Assembly: GCA_021156385.1 (NCBI GenBank)
Contig: JAJNDL010000025.1
Coordinates: 1 to 12,976, forward strand
Direction of reading: 5' to 3'
From: Moraxellaceae bacterium
GTDB lineage: Bacteria > Pseudomonadota > Gammaproteobacteria > Pseudomonadales > Moraxellaceae
DNA: 12,976 nucleotides
Shown: piece by piece, positions 6,377 through 12,976 of the stretch
Layout of the letters: the number at the start of each line of letters is the position of its first letter
Position numbering within the stretch: the first letter of the stretch is position 1
Notes under the pieces: generated by a model
The model's database searches: none
Told to the model about the DNA's origin: nothing
The model's input: the letters and a program-made list of their open reading frames with translations, nothing else
Program-made: the position numbers and the translations under genes

Positions 6377-7045
6377 ATGCCGGAATATTCCCCGCACGAG
6401 CGCAAGCTCACCATCAAGGTCGTGTACTTCGGGCCGGCCATGAGCGGAAAGACCACCAATCTGATGCAGCTGCACGCACTGCTGCAGCCTCAGCGCAAGG
6501 GCGAGCTCATGGTGCTTGAAACCCGTGACGACCGCACGCTGTTCTTCGATGTTCTACCCATCGGTCTGCGCAGTGCCGGTGGCTTCGATCTGCGCCTGAA
6601 GATCTACACCGTACCGGGGCAGGTGCAGCACGACAGTACGCGCAAGGCCGTTCTGTCCCGCGCCGATGGCATCATCTTCGTCGCCGACTCCCAGGCATCG
6701 CAGCAGGAGAACAATGCCGTCTCCTTCGAGAACCTGGCGGACAACATGCAGAAGCTCGGGATGGCGATCGAGCAGTTGCCGCTCGTGGTGCAGTTCAACA
6801 AGCGCGACATGCCGGATGCCGTCAGCACCGCCGACCTGGAAGAACGCTGGAACGGCACGCCATGGGCACCGCTGCAGCTGGCCTCCGCGCTGCATGGGCG
6901 TGGCGTAGTGGAGACCTTCCGTGCCCTGCTGGCGCGTATCTACCCGCGCATCGATGCCGAGTTCCAGCTGGCGACGCAGCACGACATTCCGGCGCAGGTT
7001 TTCATCGAACAGCTTAGCGCGGTCGGAAAGGGCAGCCATGCATGA
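6377..7045 (+). CDS. MglA-family Ras-like small GTPase
   Basis: A 222-residue cytoplasmic GTPase, slightly longer than the ~195 residues usual for MglA. Visible motifs: P-loop GPAMSGKTT (19-27), switch I region with Arg53-Thr54 in DDRTLFFD, switch II YTVPGQ with the MglA-type TVPGQ (78-82) in place of the Ras DTAGQ, VADSQ (102-106), NKRD guanine-specificity motif (141-144), and a G5-like ASALHG (169-174). In Myxococcus, MglA sets cell polarity and controls type IV pili and gliding, with MglB (a Roadblock protein) as its GAP. The expected catalytic Arg and Gln equivalents (Arg53, Gln82) are present. No MglB-like gene is found nearby. Its 3' end overlaps the second kinase by 8 bases. The family call is firm; a role in pilus or secretion-motor control is inferred from the adjacent GspE/PilB-type gene. 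Confidence 0.93.
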   Translation: MPEYSPHERKLTIKVVYFGPAMSGKTTNLMQLHALLQPQRKGELMVLETRDDRTLFFDVLPIGLRSAGGFDLRLKIYTVPGQVQHDSTRKAVLSRADGIIFVADSQASQQENNAVSFENLADNMQKLGMAIEQLPLVVQFNKRDMPDAVSTADLEERWNGTPWAPLQLASALHGRGVVETFRALLARIYPRIDAEFQLATQHDIPAQVFIEQLSAVGKGSHA

Positions 7046-8165
7046 CTTTCATGATGATCCGGGGCTATCCGATCTTCTGACGGCCTCGCATCGCACCAAG
7101 GTACTGCAAATCCTGGAGCAGATCGTCGGCACGCCGCTGTTGCTGCTGGAACAGCCCGAGGAAGGCGCCGCACCGGTCGAGTTCAATCTGGAGGCCTTGG
7201 CCTGGCTGCGCTGTCCGGGGCAGCCTGCGGCACAGCAGCCGGCAGCGCAGCTGCTCGAGTTCGTGCTCTATTTTGTTGGCAAGTACCGCCTTGCGGCCAA
7301 CCTCCACCGCGGTACTACCGAGGCCAGCTTCACTGAACTGCAGCAGCAGAACACCGCGCTTCGCGAGTCGGAAGAGCGCTATCGCGACCTGTCGCAGCAG
7401 CTCCAGCAGCGCGTCGACAGCCAAGTCACGATGATCGAGCAGACCCAGCAGCAACTTTACGAAAGTGCGCGCCTGCGCTCGGTCGGCCAGCTGGCGGCTG
7501 GTGTGGCGCACGAGATCAACAATCCGGTGGGCTTCATCTCGAGCAATATGCGGGTGGCTGGCAGCTACCTGGAGGAATTGCGCGAGAAACTGCCGCAGGA
7601 CGAGGCCATGGGCGAACTGCTGCAGGATTTCCGTGCCCTGCTGGATGAGTCGTTGCACGGTGCCGCACGTATTGCCGCCATCGTCGCCGACCTCAAGATC
7701 TTCTCCAACATCAACCGGGCCGACTTCACCTACTGCAATCCGAATGTGCTGCTCACTGCCGCCTGCAATCTGCTGCAAGCCGAGCACGCGCAGCAGCTCG
7801 CCATCGAGATCGACCTCGGGGAGGTGCCGGACCTGCGCGGCTATCCGGCCACGCTGTCGCAGGCGCTCTACAATCTCCTCGACAATGCCGCCAGGGCGCT
7901 GGGGAACGATGGCGTGATCCGGGTGAGCACCCGCTGCGCGGAGGATGTCGTGGAGGTGACGATCCATGACAACGGGTGCGGCATTGCCGAGGCGATCAGG
8001 CCGCGTATCTTCGATCCTTTCTTTAGTACGCGCGGCGTCGGCGGCGGCATCGGTCTCGGCCTGACGGTGGCGCGCGACATCGTGCGTGCGCATCGCGGCG
8101 AACTCGCGATTGACAGCGAGGCCGGGCAGGGCACCTGCGTGCGCCTGCGCCTGCCCGTGCAGTGA
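7038..8165 (+). CDS. Soluble sensor histidine kinase with unidentified N-terminal domain
   Basis: A 375-residue cytoplasmic kinase. Residues 1-95 are a domain I do not recognise (LLEFVLYFVGKYRLAANLH is its most distinctive part; it is not an obvious PAS or GAF). A Gln/Glu-rich coiled coil (about 96-145) leads into HisKA with His158 in GVAHEINNPVG, then the ATPase domain: N-box LSQALYNLLDNAARAL (273-288), G1 DNGCGI (311-316), F-box FDPFFSTR and G2 GGGIGLGL. It is a paralogue of the kinase at 4581: 16 residues around the H-box are identical (GQLAAGVAHEINNPVG). The ATG at 7038 is chosen because AAAGGG lies at proper distance and it overlaps the GTPase stop; longer in-frame readings run wholly inside the GTPase gene. 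The receiver-ATPase 7 bases downstream is the probable phosphorylation partner. Confidence 0.92.
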   Translation: MHDFHDDPGLSDLLTASHRTKVLQILEQIVGTPLLLLEQPEEGAAPVEFNLEALAWLRCPGQPAAQQPAAQLLEFVLYFVGKYRLAANLHRGTTEASFTELQQQNTALRESEERYRDLSQQLQQRVDSQVTMIEQTQQQLYESARLRSVGQLAAGVAHEINNPVGFISSNMRVAGSYLEELREKLPQDEAMGELLQDFRALLDESLHGAARIAAIVADLKIFSNINRADFTYCNPNVLLTAACNLLQAEHAQQLAIEIDLGEVPDLRGYPATLSQALYNLLDNAARALGNDGVIRVSTRCAEDVVEVTIHDNGCGIAEAIRPRIFDPFFSTRGVGGGIGLGLTVARDIVRAHRGELAIDSEAGQGTCVRLRLPVQ

Positions 8166-8172
8166 GGGCGGT

Positions 8173-10419
8173 ATGACGAAAAGCTACGCCGCCCTCTTCA
8201 CCGGAAACCGCAAGGAAGAGGCACCAGTCGCGCCGGCCGCTCCCAGGAAGGACTATCGCCTGCTCATCGTCGACGACGACGTGAACGTGCTCGCCGCCCT
8301 GCGCCGGGTGTTTCGCTCGGAAAGCTACGAGCTGCTCTTCGCGCGCAGTGCCGCGGAAGCCTTGAGCATCCTCGAGACAAAGCCGGTGCAACTGATCATC
8401 AGCGACCACATGATGCCAGGCATGACCGGCAGCGAGCTCCTGCGTCAGGTGCGCGAGCGCTGGCCGGAAGTGATCCGCATCATGCTCACCGGCCAGGCCG
8501 ACACCGAGGCCGTCATGGGCTCGGTGAAGACCGGCGCGGTCTACCGCTTCATCCTCAAGCCGTGGAACGACGACGACCTGCGCCTGTCCACGGCGCTGGC
8601 GCTGGAGCAGTACGAGCTGATGCAGCGCAACCGCTCGCTGGAAAAGGAAAACCGCAAGCAGCAGAGCAACCTGGAGTCACTGGCCAAGCTGGGCGGCGCC
8701 AACCGTAGCCAGCTCGCCATCCTGCTGCACAAGAAAGGCCTGCTCACTACGCAGCAGGTGCAGCAGTTGCAGCGCGAAGTGCAGGCCAACAAGGCGCCAA
8801 TCATGGTGCAGCTCATGCAGAACGAATGGGTGGACGGCCAGCAGGTCTTCCAGCTGCTGCGCAGCGAGCTGATGCCGGAGGAAATCGACCTGCGTGAGTT
8901 CGCGGTCGACCCGCAGCTGCTCGCGCTGGTGCCGCAGCAGGTGTGTACACGCCAGCTGGTGCTGCCGGTGCGCATCACTGGCAAGCGCCTGCGCCTCGCC
9001 ATGGTCGATCCGCTGGACATGGGACTGATCGAGGAACTGGGCTTCATGACCGGCTGCACCATCCATCCCCTGCTCTGCGAGCTGGGGCAGATGCGCAGCC
9101 GGCTGACTGCCACGTTCGGCGAATTCTCGGAAGCTGCCCAAGACTTCAGCACGGTCGTCGGCAGCAGCGATCCCTATGAAAGTATCGAGGTCATCCTCGA
9201 CGACGACGTCGGCAACGAGAGTCTGGAGCAGCTGCTGGGCGGTTCGGAGGAGCCGTCAGCGGTCCGTCTCGTGAATGCCATCATTCTGGAGGCACTGCGC
9301 CTCGGCGCCAGCGACATTCACATTCATCCGCGTACCCGGCATGTCGTGGTGCGCTACCGAATCGACGGTGTGTTGCAAGACAAGATACAGTTTCCTTCCA
9401 CGCTGCTGTCGGCGCTGGTGTCGCGCATCAAGGTCATGGCGGAGCTGGACATCACGGAACGCCGCCGCCCGCAGGACGGTCGCATCACCGTCAAGTCACC
9501 GCTGCGCATTGTCGACCTGCGCATTTCCACGCTGCCGACCATCAACGGCGAGAAGATAGTGATGCGCGTGCTGGAGCGGCAGTCGGCCGCACAGTCGCTG
9601 GAGGGTCTCGGCCTTTCCGAGCACAACTTCCGGCGCCTGATGCACGTGGTCAACAAGCCCCAGGGCATCATCCTCGCCACCGGTCCCACCGGTAGCGGCA
9701 AGACGACGACACTGTTTGCGCTGCTGCAGCACGAGGCTTCGGCGGCCAAGAATTACGTCACCATCGAGGATCCGGTCGAATTCCATGTCGACATGGCCGG
9801 CCAGGTGCCGGTGCGCGAGCGCATCGGCCTCAGTTTCGCCAGCATCCTGCGCGCCATTCTGCGCCAGGATCCGGACGTCATCCTGCTCGGCGAGATCCGT
9901 GACCAGGAAACCGCCGAAGTGGCCTTCCATGCCGCGCTCACCGGCCACCTGGTGTTTTCAACCCTTCATACCAACTCGGCGGCTGCCACCATCGCGCGGC
10001 TTTTCGATCTCGGCCTCAAGCCCTACATCCTCGCATCGGCGCTGGAGGCCATCATTGCCCAGCGTCTGGTGCGTCGCATCTGCCCGCATTGCCGCGAACC
10101 CGCGAGCCCGGACCAGCGGCTGCTGCGCAGCCTGGGCAAGGAGTTTCTGGCGCCGGAGCTGACCTGCTATCACGGCCGTGGATGCCAGCACTGTCATGAC
10201 GGCTATCGCGGTCGTGTCGGCATCCATGAGGTACTTACCATGAGCGATGCGTTGCGCGATGCGATATCGGACGGCGCGAGCGCGCCCCATTTGCAGGCGG
10301 TGGCGCGCAGCGAAGGCATGACGACCCTGATCGACGACGCCCGCGACAAGGTGAACCAGGGACTGACTACCGTGGAAGAGGTGCTGCGCGTACTGGGGCC
10401 GCAGGACTTGCTGGCCTAG
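8173..10419 (+). CDS. Receiver domain fused to GspE/PilB-type type II secretion / type IV pilus ATPase
   Basis: A 748-residue fusion. N-terminal receiver (about 27-145): acidic residues at 34-36, Asp78 phospho-acceptor (IISDHMMPG), Thr106 and Lys129 in ILKPWNDDDL. A coiled coil follows (about 145-170), then a GspE/PilB N-terminal domain (about 175-315, MshEN/T2SSE_N-like). The complete ATPase has Walker A GPTGSGKTT (504-512), Asp box IEDPVEF, Walker B DPDVILLGEIRD (566-577), His box GHLVFSTLHTN, and the paired Cys-x2-Cys zinc motifs (637/640 and 671/674). This is a secretion or pilus-extension motor, not PilT-like, since the N-terminal domain and zinc site are present. ATG 8173 is supported by GAGGG just upstream. 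No pilin, GspF/PilC or secretin gene is in the window. Fusion to a receiver is unusual and suggests gating by phosphorylation from the kinase upstream. Confidence 0.93.
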   Translation: MTKSYAALFTGNRKEEAPVAPAAPRKDYRLLIVDDDVNVLAALRRVFRSESYELLFARSAAEALSILETKPVQLIISDHMMPGMTGSELLRQVRERWPEVIRIMLTGQADTEAVMGSVKTGAVYRFILKPWNDDDLRLSTALALEQYELMQRNRSLEKENRKQQSNLESLAKLGGANRSQLAILLHKKGLLTTQQVQQLQREVQANKAPIMVQLMQNEWVDGQQVFQLLRSELMPEEIDLREFAVDPQLLALVPQQVCTRQLVLPVRITGKRLRLAMVDPLDMGLIEELGFMTGCTIHPLLCELGQMRSRLTATFGEFSEAAQDFSTVVGSSDPYESIEVILDDDVGNESLEQLLGGSEEPSAVRLVNAIILEALRLGASDIHIHPRTRHVVVRYRIDGVLQDKIQFPSTLLSALVSRIKVMAELDITERRRPQDGRITVKSPLRIVDLRISTLPTINGEKIVMRVLERQSAAQSLEGLGLSEHNFRRLMHVVNKPQGIILATGPTGSGKTTTLFALLQHEASAAKNYVTIEDPVEFHVDMAGQVPVRERIGLSFASILRAILRQDPDVILLGEIRDQETAEVAFHAALTGHLVFSTLHTNSAAATIARLFDLGLKPYILASALEAIIAQRLVRRICPHCREPASPDQRLLRSLGKEFLAPELTCYHGRGCQHCHDGYRGRVGIHEVLTMSDALRDAISDGASAPHLQAVARSEGMTTLIDDARDKVNQGLTTVEEVLRVLGPQDLLA

Positions 10420-10543
10420 CGGGAAGGAAAAGGGACAGAAAGTGGTGCAACCGGCGGCATCGGTAAGAAGGCATAAAAAGAAATCATGCGGGAGCGGAGA
10501 CTGGGCAGGGACGACAGTTCTGACGTATCCGGAGATATAAGAA
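10420..10543 (+). promoter_or_regulatory. Intergenic leader of the LOV-GGDEF-EAL gene with ribosome binding site
   Basis: A 124-base gap with no credible gene. GGAG at 10531-10534, nine bases before the ATG at 10544, is the ribosome binding site. I see no intrinsic terminator after the ATPase gene, so read-through is likely. I found no strong sigma-70 or sigma-54 promoter and no match to a c-di-GMP (GEMM) riboswitch. Confidence 0.45.
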
Positions 10544-12760
10544 ATGATCGAAGAAGCAAAAGAAAAAATCAGCGATTACCTGCGACTGGCCGTGGCGCAG
10601 ATCGCGCGCGTGTTGTCGGGGCAGAGCGTGTCCCGGCAGCGTGGGGCCGAACAGCAGCTGCACCTGTTCCGGCACGGCCTGGATTCGGCCAGAAACGGCA
10701 TCGTGATCTGCGACGCGCTGGAGAAGGATATGCCCATCGTCTTCGCCAATTCGGCCTTCGAGCGGATGACAGGATATGCGCCGGCAGAGGTGCTGGGCAG
10801 GAACTGCCGCTTCCTGCAGCGCGACGATGGCGACCAGCCGGGCCTGGCCGAGCTGCGCGACAGCCTGCGCCGGCAGGACGGGGTGACCGTCGTGCTGCGC
10901 AACTATCGCAGAGACGGCAGTCTGATATGGAACGAGCTGTCCATTTCACCTATCCGGAACGAGCGGGGGCTGGTGTCCCACTATGTCGGCGTGCTCAACG
11001 ACGTCACGGAGCAGAAGCGTTGCGAGACGGAGCTGAACCACAACTTCCACCATGACCGCCTGACCGGATTGCCCAACCGTAGCCTGCTGGAAGAGCGCCT
11101 GGCAGCGGCATGCACGGCCGCACGCACGCGCGGGGGGCGCCTGGCCGTGCTGTTCGTCGACCTGGACGGCTTCAAGCCCATCAATGACTCGATGGGGCAC
11201 AAGGTCGGGGACGAATTGCTGGTCGAGGTCGCCAGGCGCATGACCGGACAAGTGCGCTCGGGCGATACCGTTGCGCGCATGGGCGGCGACGAATTCATCG
11301 TCCTGCTGGCCGGGCCCGGCCGGCAGGAAGACGCGCTTTGTGTCGCCGAAAGGGTGCTGCAGGCTTTGGCGCTGCCGTACGAGATCGGCCACAACGAACT
11401 GCATTTGACGGCCAGCATCGGCATCGCCACCAGTGATGGCTGCCTCGACGACCCGGCCAAGCTGCTGCAACAGGCCGACCTCGCCATGTACAGGGCGAAG
11501 CAGCAGGGGCGCAACAATTTCCAGTGCTACACCAGCAACCTCGACGAGGAAACGCGGCAGCGGCTCGAGCTGCGCAACGATCTGCGCCGGGCCATCGAGC
11601 AGGATGCGCTCGAGCTCTACTATCAGCCTCAGATCGACGGTCGCAGCGGGCGGGTGGTCGCAATCGAAGCGCTGCTGCGCTGGAATCACCCCGAGCGCGG
11701 CTTCATTCCGCCAGCGGAGCTGGTTCAGGCGGCAGAGGATGCCGGCCAGATTGGTCCGCTGAGCGCCTGGGTACTGCATGCCGCCTGTGCCTTCAACAAT
11801 CGGCTGCTGAAGGAAGGCCAGGCAAACGTTGCTGTGGCGGTGAACATCTCCGGTGCCCTGTTCCGGATGGATAACCTGCTGGGCATGGTCAGGGCGGCTC
11901 TGGAGCGGTCTACGCTTCCCGCCGCGCTGCTCGAGCTCGAAATCACCGAGTCGGTCTTCCTCGGCAATGCAGAGGGTGCGATTGCTACGCTGCAGGCGCT
12001 GCGCGAACTCGGTGTGAAAGTGGTGCTCGACGATTTCGGCACGGGCCTTTCCAGCCTGAACAACCTGAAGCGCCTGCCTATCAACAAGGTCAAGGTGGAT
12101 CGCTCGTTCATCAAGACCATCATCAGTGACCGCCATGATGCTGCCGTCATGCAGGGCATCATCTCGCTGGCGCACCACCTGCAACTGCAGGTGGTGGCGG
12201 AGGGTGTGGAAACCGAAGCGCAGTACCACTTCCTGAAGAAAATCCAGTGCGACTGCTTCCAGGGCTATTTCCTGGCGTATCCGATGCCCTACGAGGATCT
12301 CGAGCTGTTCCTGAGGAAGCCGCGCGAGCTCGGCAGCCCGGTCGGGGAGGAGTCGGGCGGCAAGCCCCCGACACTACTGCTGCTTGATGACGAGGAGAAC
12401 ATCTTGCGGGCTCTGACGCGGGTGTTGCGGCGCGACCGGTACGAGATCCTGGTGGCGACCAACGCCCATGCGGCGCTAGAGATTCTTGCCATGAACGAGG
12501 TGCAGGTGATCATCTCCGACCAGCGCATGCCGGAAATGAGCGGCACGGAGTTCCTGAGCCGCGTGAAAGATCTCTATCCGGATACGGTGCGCATCGTGCT
12601 GTCGGGCTATACCGACCTGAAGACCATTACGGATGCCATCAATCAGGGCGAGGTGTACAAGTTCCTGCTGAAGCCCTGGGATGACGACAATCTGCGCAGC
12701 GTGGTGGCGCAGGCTTTCCGCCAGGCGGCCCAGGTGCAGAATGCCGGAGGCGGGGCCTGA
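10544..12760 (+). CDS. LOV/PAS-GGDEF-EAL-receiver protein (c-di-GMP cyclase/phosphodiesterase)
   Basis: A 738-residue cytoplasmic protein. The PAS domain (about 40-155) is LOV-type: it has GRNCRFLQ with candidate photoactive Cys88, NYRRDG and IWNE with the two flavin-contacting Asn, and ends HYVGVLNDVTEQ, where the usual Gln after Gly-Val is Leu151. GGDEF (about 165-330): GGDEF at 247-251 and inhibitory I-site RSGD (238-241), so diguanylate cyclase activity is plausible. EAL (about 345-595): EALLR (375-379), Asn434, EITES, DDFGTG (496-501), Lys517 in KVKVDR, EGVE and QGYFLAYP, all expected for an active phosphodiesterase. A C-terminal receiver (about 610-730) has Asp659, Ser687 and Lys710 in FLLKPWDDDNL, the same subtype as the two upstream receivers. 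Both enzymatic halves look intact, and which dominates cannot be told. It is the last gene of the signalling block. Confidence 0.94.
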   Translation: MIEEAKEKISDYLRLAVAQIARVLSGQSVSRQRGAEQQLHLFRHGLDSARNGIVICDALEKDMPIVFANSAFERMTGYAPAEVLGRNCRFLQRDDGDQPGLAELRDSLRRQDGVTVVLRNYRRDGSLIWNELSISPIRNERGLVSHYVGVLNDVTEQKRCETELNHNFHHDRLTGLPNRSLLEERLAAACTAARTRGGRLAVLFVDLDGFKPINDSMGHKVGDELLVEVARRMTGQVRSGDTVARMGGDEFIVLLAGPGRQEDALCVAERVLQALALPYEIGHNELHLTASIGIATSDGCLDDPAKLLQQADLAMYRAKQQGRNNFQCYTSNLDEETRQRLELRNDLRRAIEQDALELYYQPQIDGRSGRVVAIEALLRWNHPERGFIPPAELVQAAEDAGQIGPLSAWVLHAACAFNNRLLKEGQANVAVAVNISGALFRMDNLLGMVRAALERSTLPAALLELEITESVFLGNAEGAIATLQALRELGVKVVLDDFGTGLSSLNNLKRLPINKVKVDRSFIKTIISDRHDAAVMQGIISLAHHLQLQVVAEGVETEAQYHFLKKIQCDCFQGYFLAYPMPYEDLELFLRKPRELGSPVGEESGGKPPTLLLLDDEENILRALTRVLRRDRYEILVATNAHAALEILAMNEVQVIISDQRMPEMSGTEFLSRVKDLYPDTVRIVLSGYTDLKTITDAINQGEVYKFLLKPWDDDNLRSVVAQAFRQAAQVQNAGGGA

Positions 12761-12792
12761 CGGAATAGACTTGCGGTGCAGCCTGGCCCCGC

Positions 12793-12821
12793 TTTTGGCG
12801 CACGGGGAATGCGGGTATACT
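12793..12821 (+). promoter_or_regulatory. Putative sigma-70 promoter of the right-edge gene
   Basis: The -10 hexamer TATACT (12816-12821) is good. TTTTGG (12793-12798), 17 bases upstream, or TTGGCG with a short 15-base spacer, would serve as a weak -35. The implied start near 12828 gives a 5' leader of about 55 bases before the GTG at 12884. Confidence 0.5.
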
Positions 12822-12833
12822 GCGCCCGCTTTT
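12811..12833 (+). terminator. Weak hairpin plus T4, possible terminator of the signalling block
   Basis: GCGGG (12811-12815) can pair with CCCGC (12825-12829) and is followed by TTTT. The stem has only five pairs, the T-run is short, and the element overlaps the putative -10. An alternative GCCCG/CGGGC hairpin (12824-12839) competes with it. At best it is a weak terminator. Confidence 0.25.
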
Positions 12834-12883
12834 CCGGGCTCATGCCTGTCAGATTCCAGTCCGTTCTTACCGCTGAGGTTGCC

Positions 12884-12976
12884 GTGAAGAAGATTTCCCT
12901 GTTGCTGGCCGTCCTGGGTTTCAGCGTGGCCGGTTCCGCCCTGGCCGCCAAGTCCACCAAGGACGTCTCGCCGCAT
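12884..12976 (+). CDS. Small exported protein, N-terminal fragment
   Basis: Only the first 31 codons are in the window and the frame is open at the right edge. The start is GTG at 12884, with GAGG (12875-12878) five bases upstream. The product begins MKKISLLLAVLGFSVAGSAL and ends its signal peptide at a typical Ala-x-Ala site (about residue 22), followed by the mature start KSTKDVSPH. It is therefore exported to the periplasm or beyond. I cannot assign a function from this fragment. It has its own putative promoter, so it is probably not part of the signalling block. Confidence 0.75.
   Translation, partial: MKKISLLLAVLGFSVAGSALAAKSTKDVSPH

Noticed and set aside
7065..8093. Minus-strand open frame of 342 codons opposite the second kinase
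   Set aside because: Antisense shadow of a clear kinase; composition is typical of reverse-frame translation.
8086..8172. Upstream in-frame start for the receiver-ATPase
   Set aside because: It would overlap the end of the kinase gene by 80 bases; ATG 8173 has a Shine-Dalgarno and gives a normal receiver N-terminus.
10420..10543. Possible c-di-GMP riboswitch before the GGDEF-EAL gene
   Set aside because: I looked for the GEMM conserved core and two-stem layout and did not find them; only a four-pair ACCG/CGGT stem is present.
10486..11055. Plus-strand open frame starting before the LOV gene
   Set aside because: It overlaps the LOV-GGDEF-EAL gene in another frame and gives Arg/Ala/Gly-rich sequence without motifs; the ATG at 10544 has its own ribosome binding site.
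10946..12229. Minus-strand open frame of 427 codons opposite the GGDEF-EAL gene
   Set aside because: Antisense to intact GGDEF and EAL domains; no domain signature of its own.

Overview
The window is GC-rich, densely packed DNA from a Gram-negative bacterium, most likely a beta- or gammaproteobacterium. The grounds are an MdtA/MdtBC-type RND efflux pair, a DUF4124-type exported protein, an MglA-family GTPase next to a GspE/PilB-type ATPase, and many signalling genes with short overlaps. No marker fixes the genus. Nothing looks like a transposon, prophage or CRISPR array.

Left part (1-2929, minus strand): a tripartite efflux operon. A membrane-fusion adaptor (1808-2929) overlaps by ATGA the N-terminal ~603 residues of an RND transporter that runs off the left edge. 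A cluster of GTTT/AAAC palindromes lies upstream and may be the operator of an efflux regulator encoded elsewhere. Middle left (3177-4428): a small exported DUF4124-like protein (+), a tRNA-Arg(CCG) gene (-) with a good promoter but a badly paired acceptor stem, and a cysteine-containing protein of unknown function (-).

Main block (4581-12760, plus strand): six tightly spaced signalling genes. In order they are a soluble PAS histidine kinase, a single-receiver response regulator, an MglA-type Ras-like GTPase, a second soluble histidine kinase, a receiver fused to a complete GspE/PilB-type secretion/pilus ATPase, and a LOV-GGDEF-EAL protein with a C-terminal receiver. The first five are joined by overlaps or gaps of 4-8 nt; the sixth follows after 124 nt with its own ribosome binding site. 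All three receivers are of the same HupR/RpfG-like subtype (Lys-Pro-Trp after the last strand), and the two kinases share a 16-residue H-box stretch. A reasonable model, which is inference, is a polarity and pilus/secretion control module: the kinases phosphorylate the receivers, the GTPase acts as a spatial or on/off switch, the receiver-ATPase is a phosphorylation-gated motor, and the LOV protein adds c-di-GMP and perhaps blue-light input.

Right edge (12884-12976): the start of a small exported protein with a clear signal peptide, behind a plausible sigma-70 promoter. There is no gene-free stretch longer than 300 bases; the larger gaps are described as separate features.
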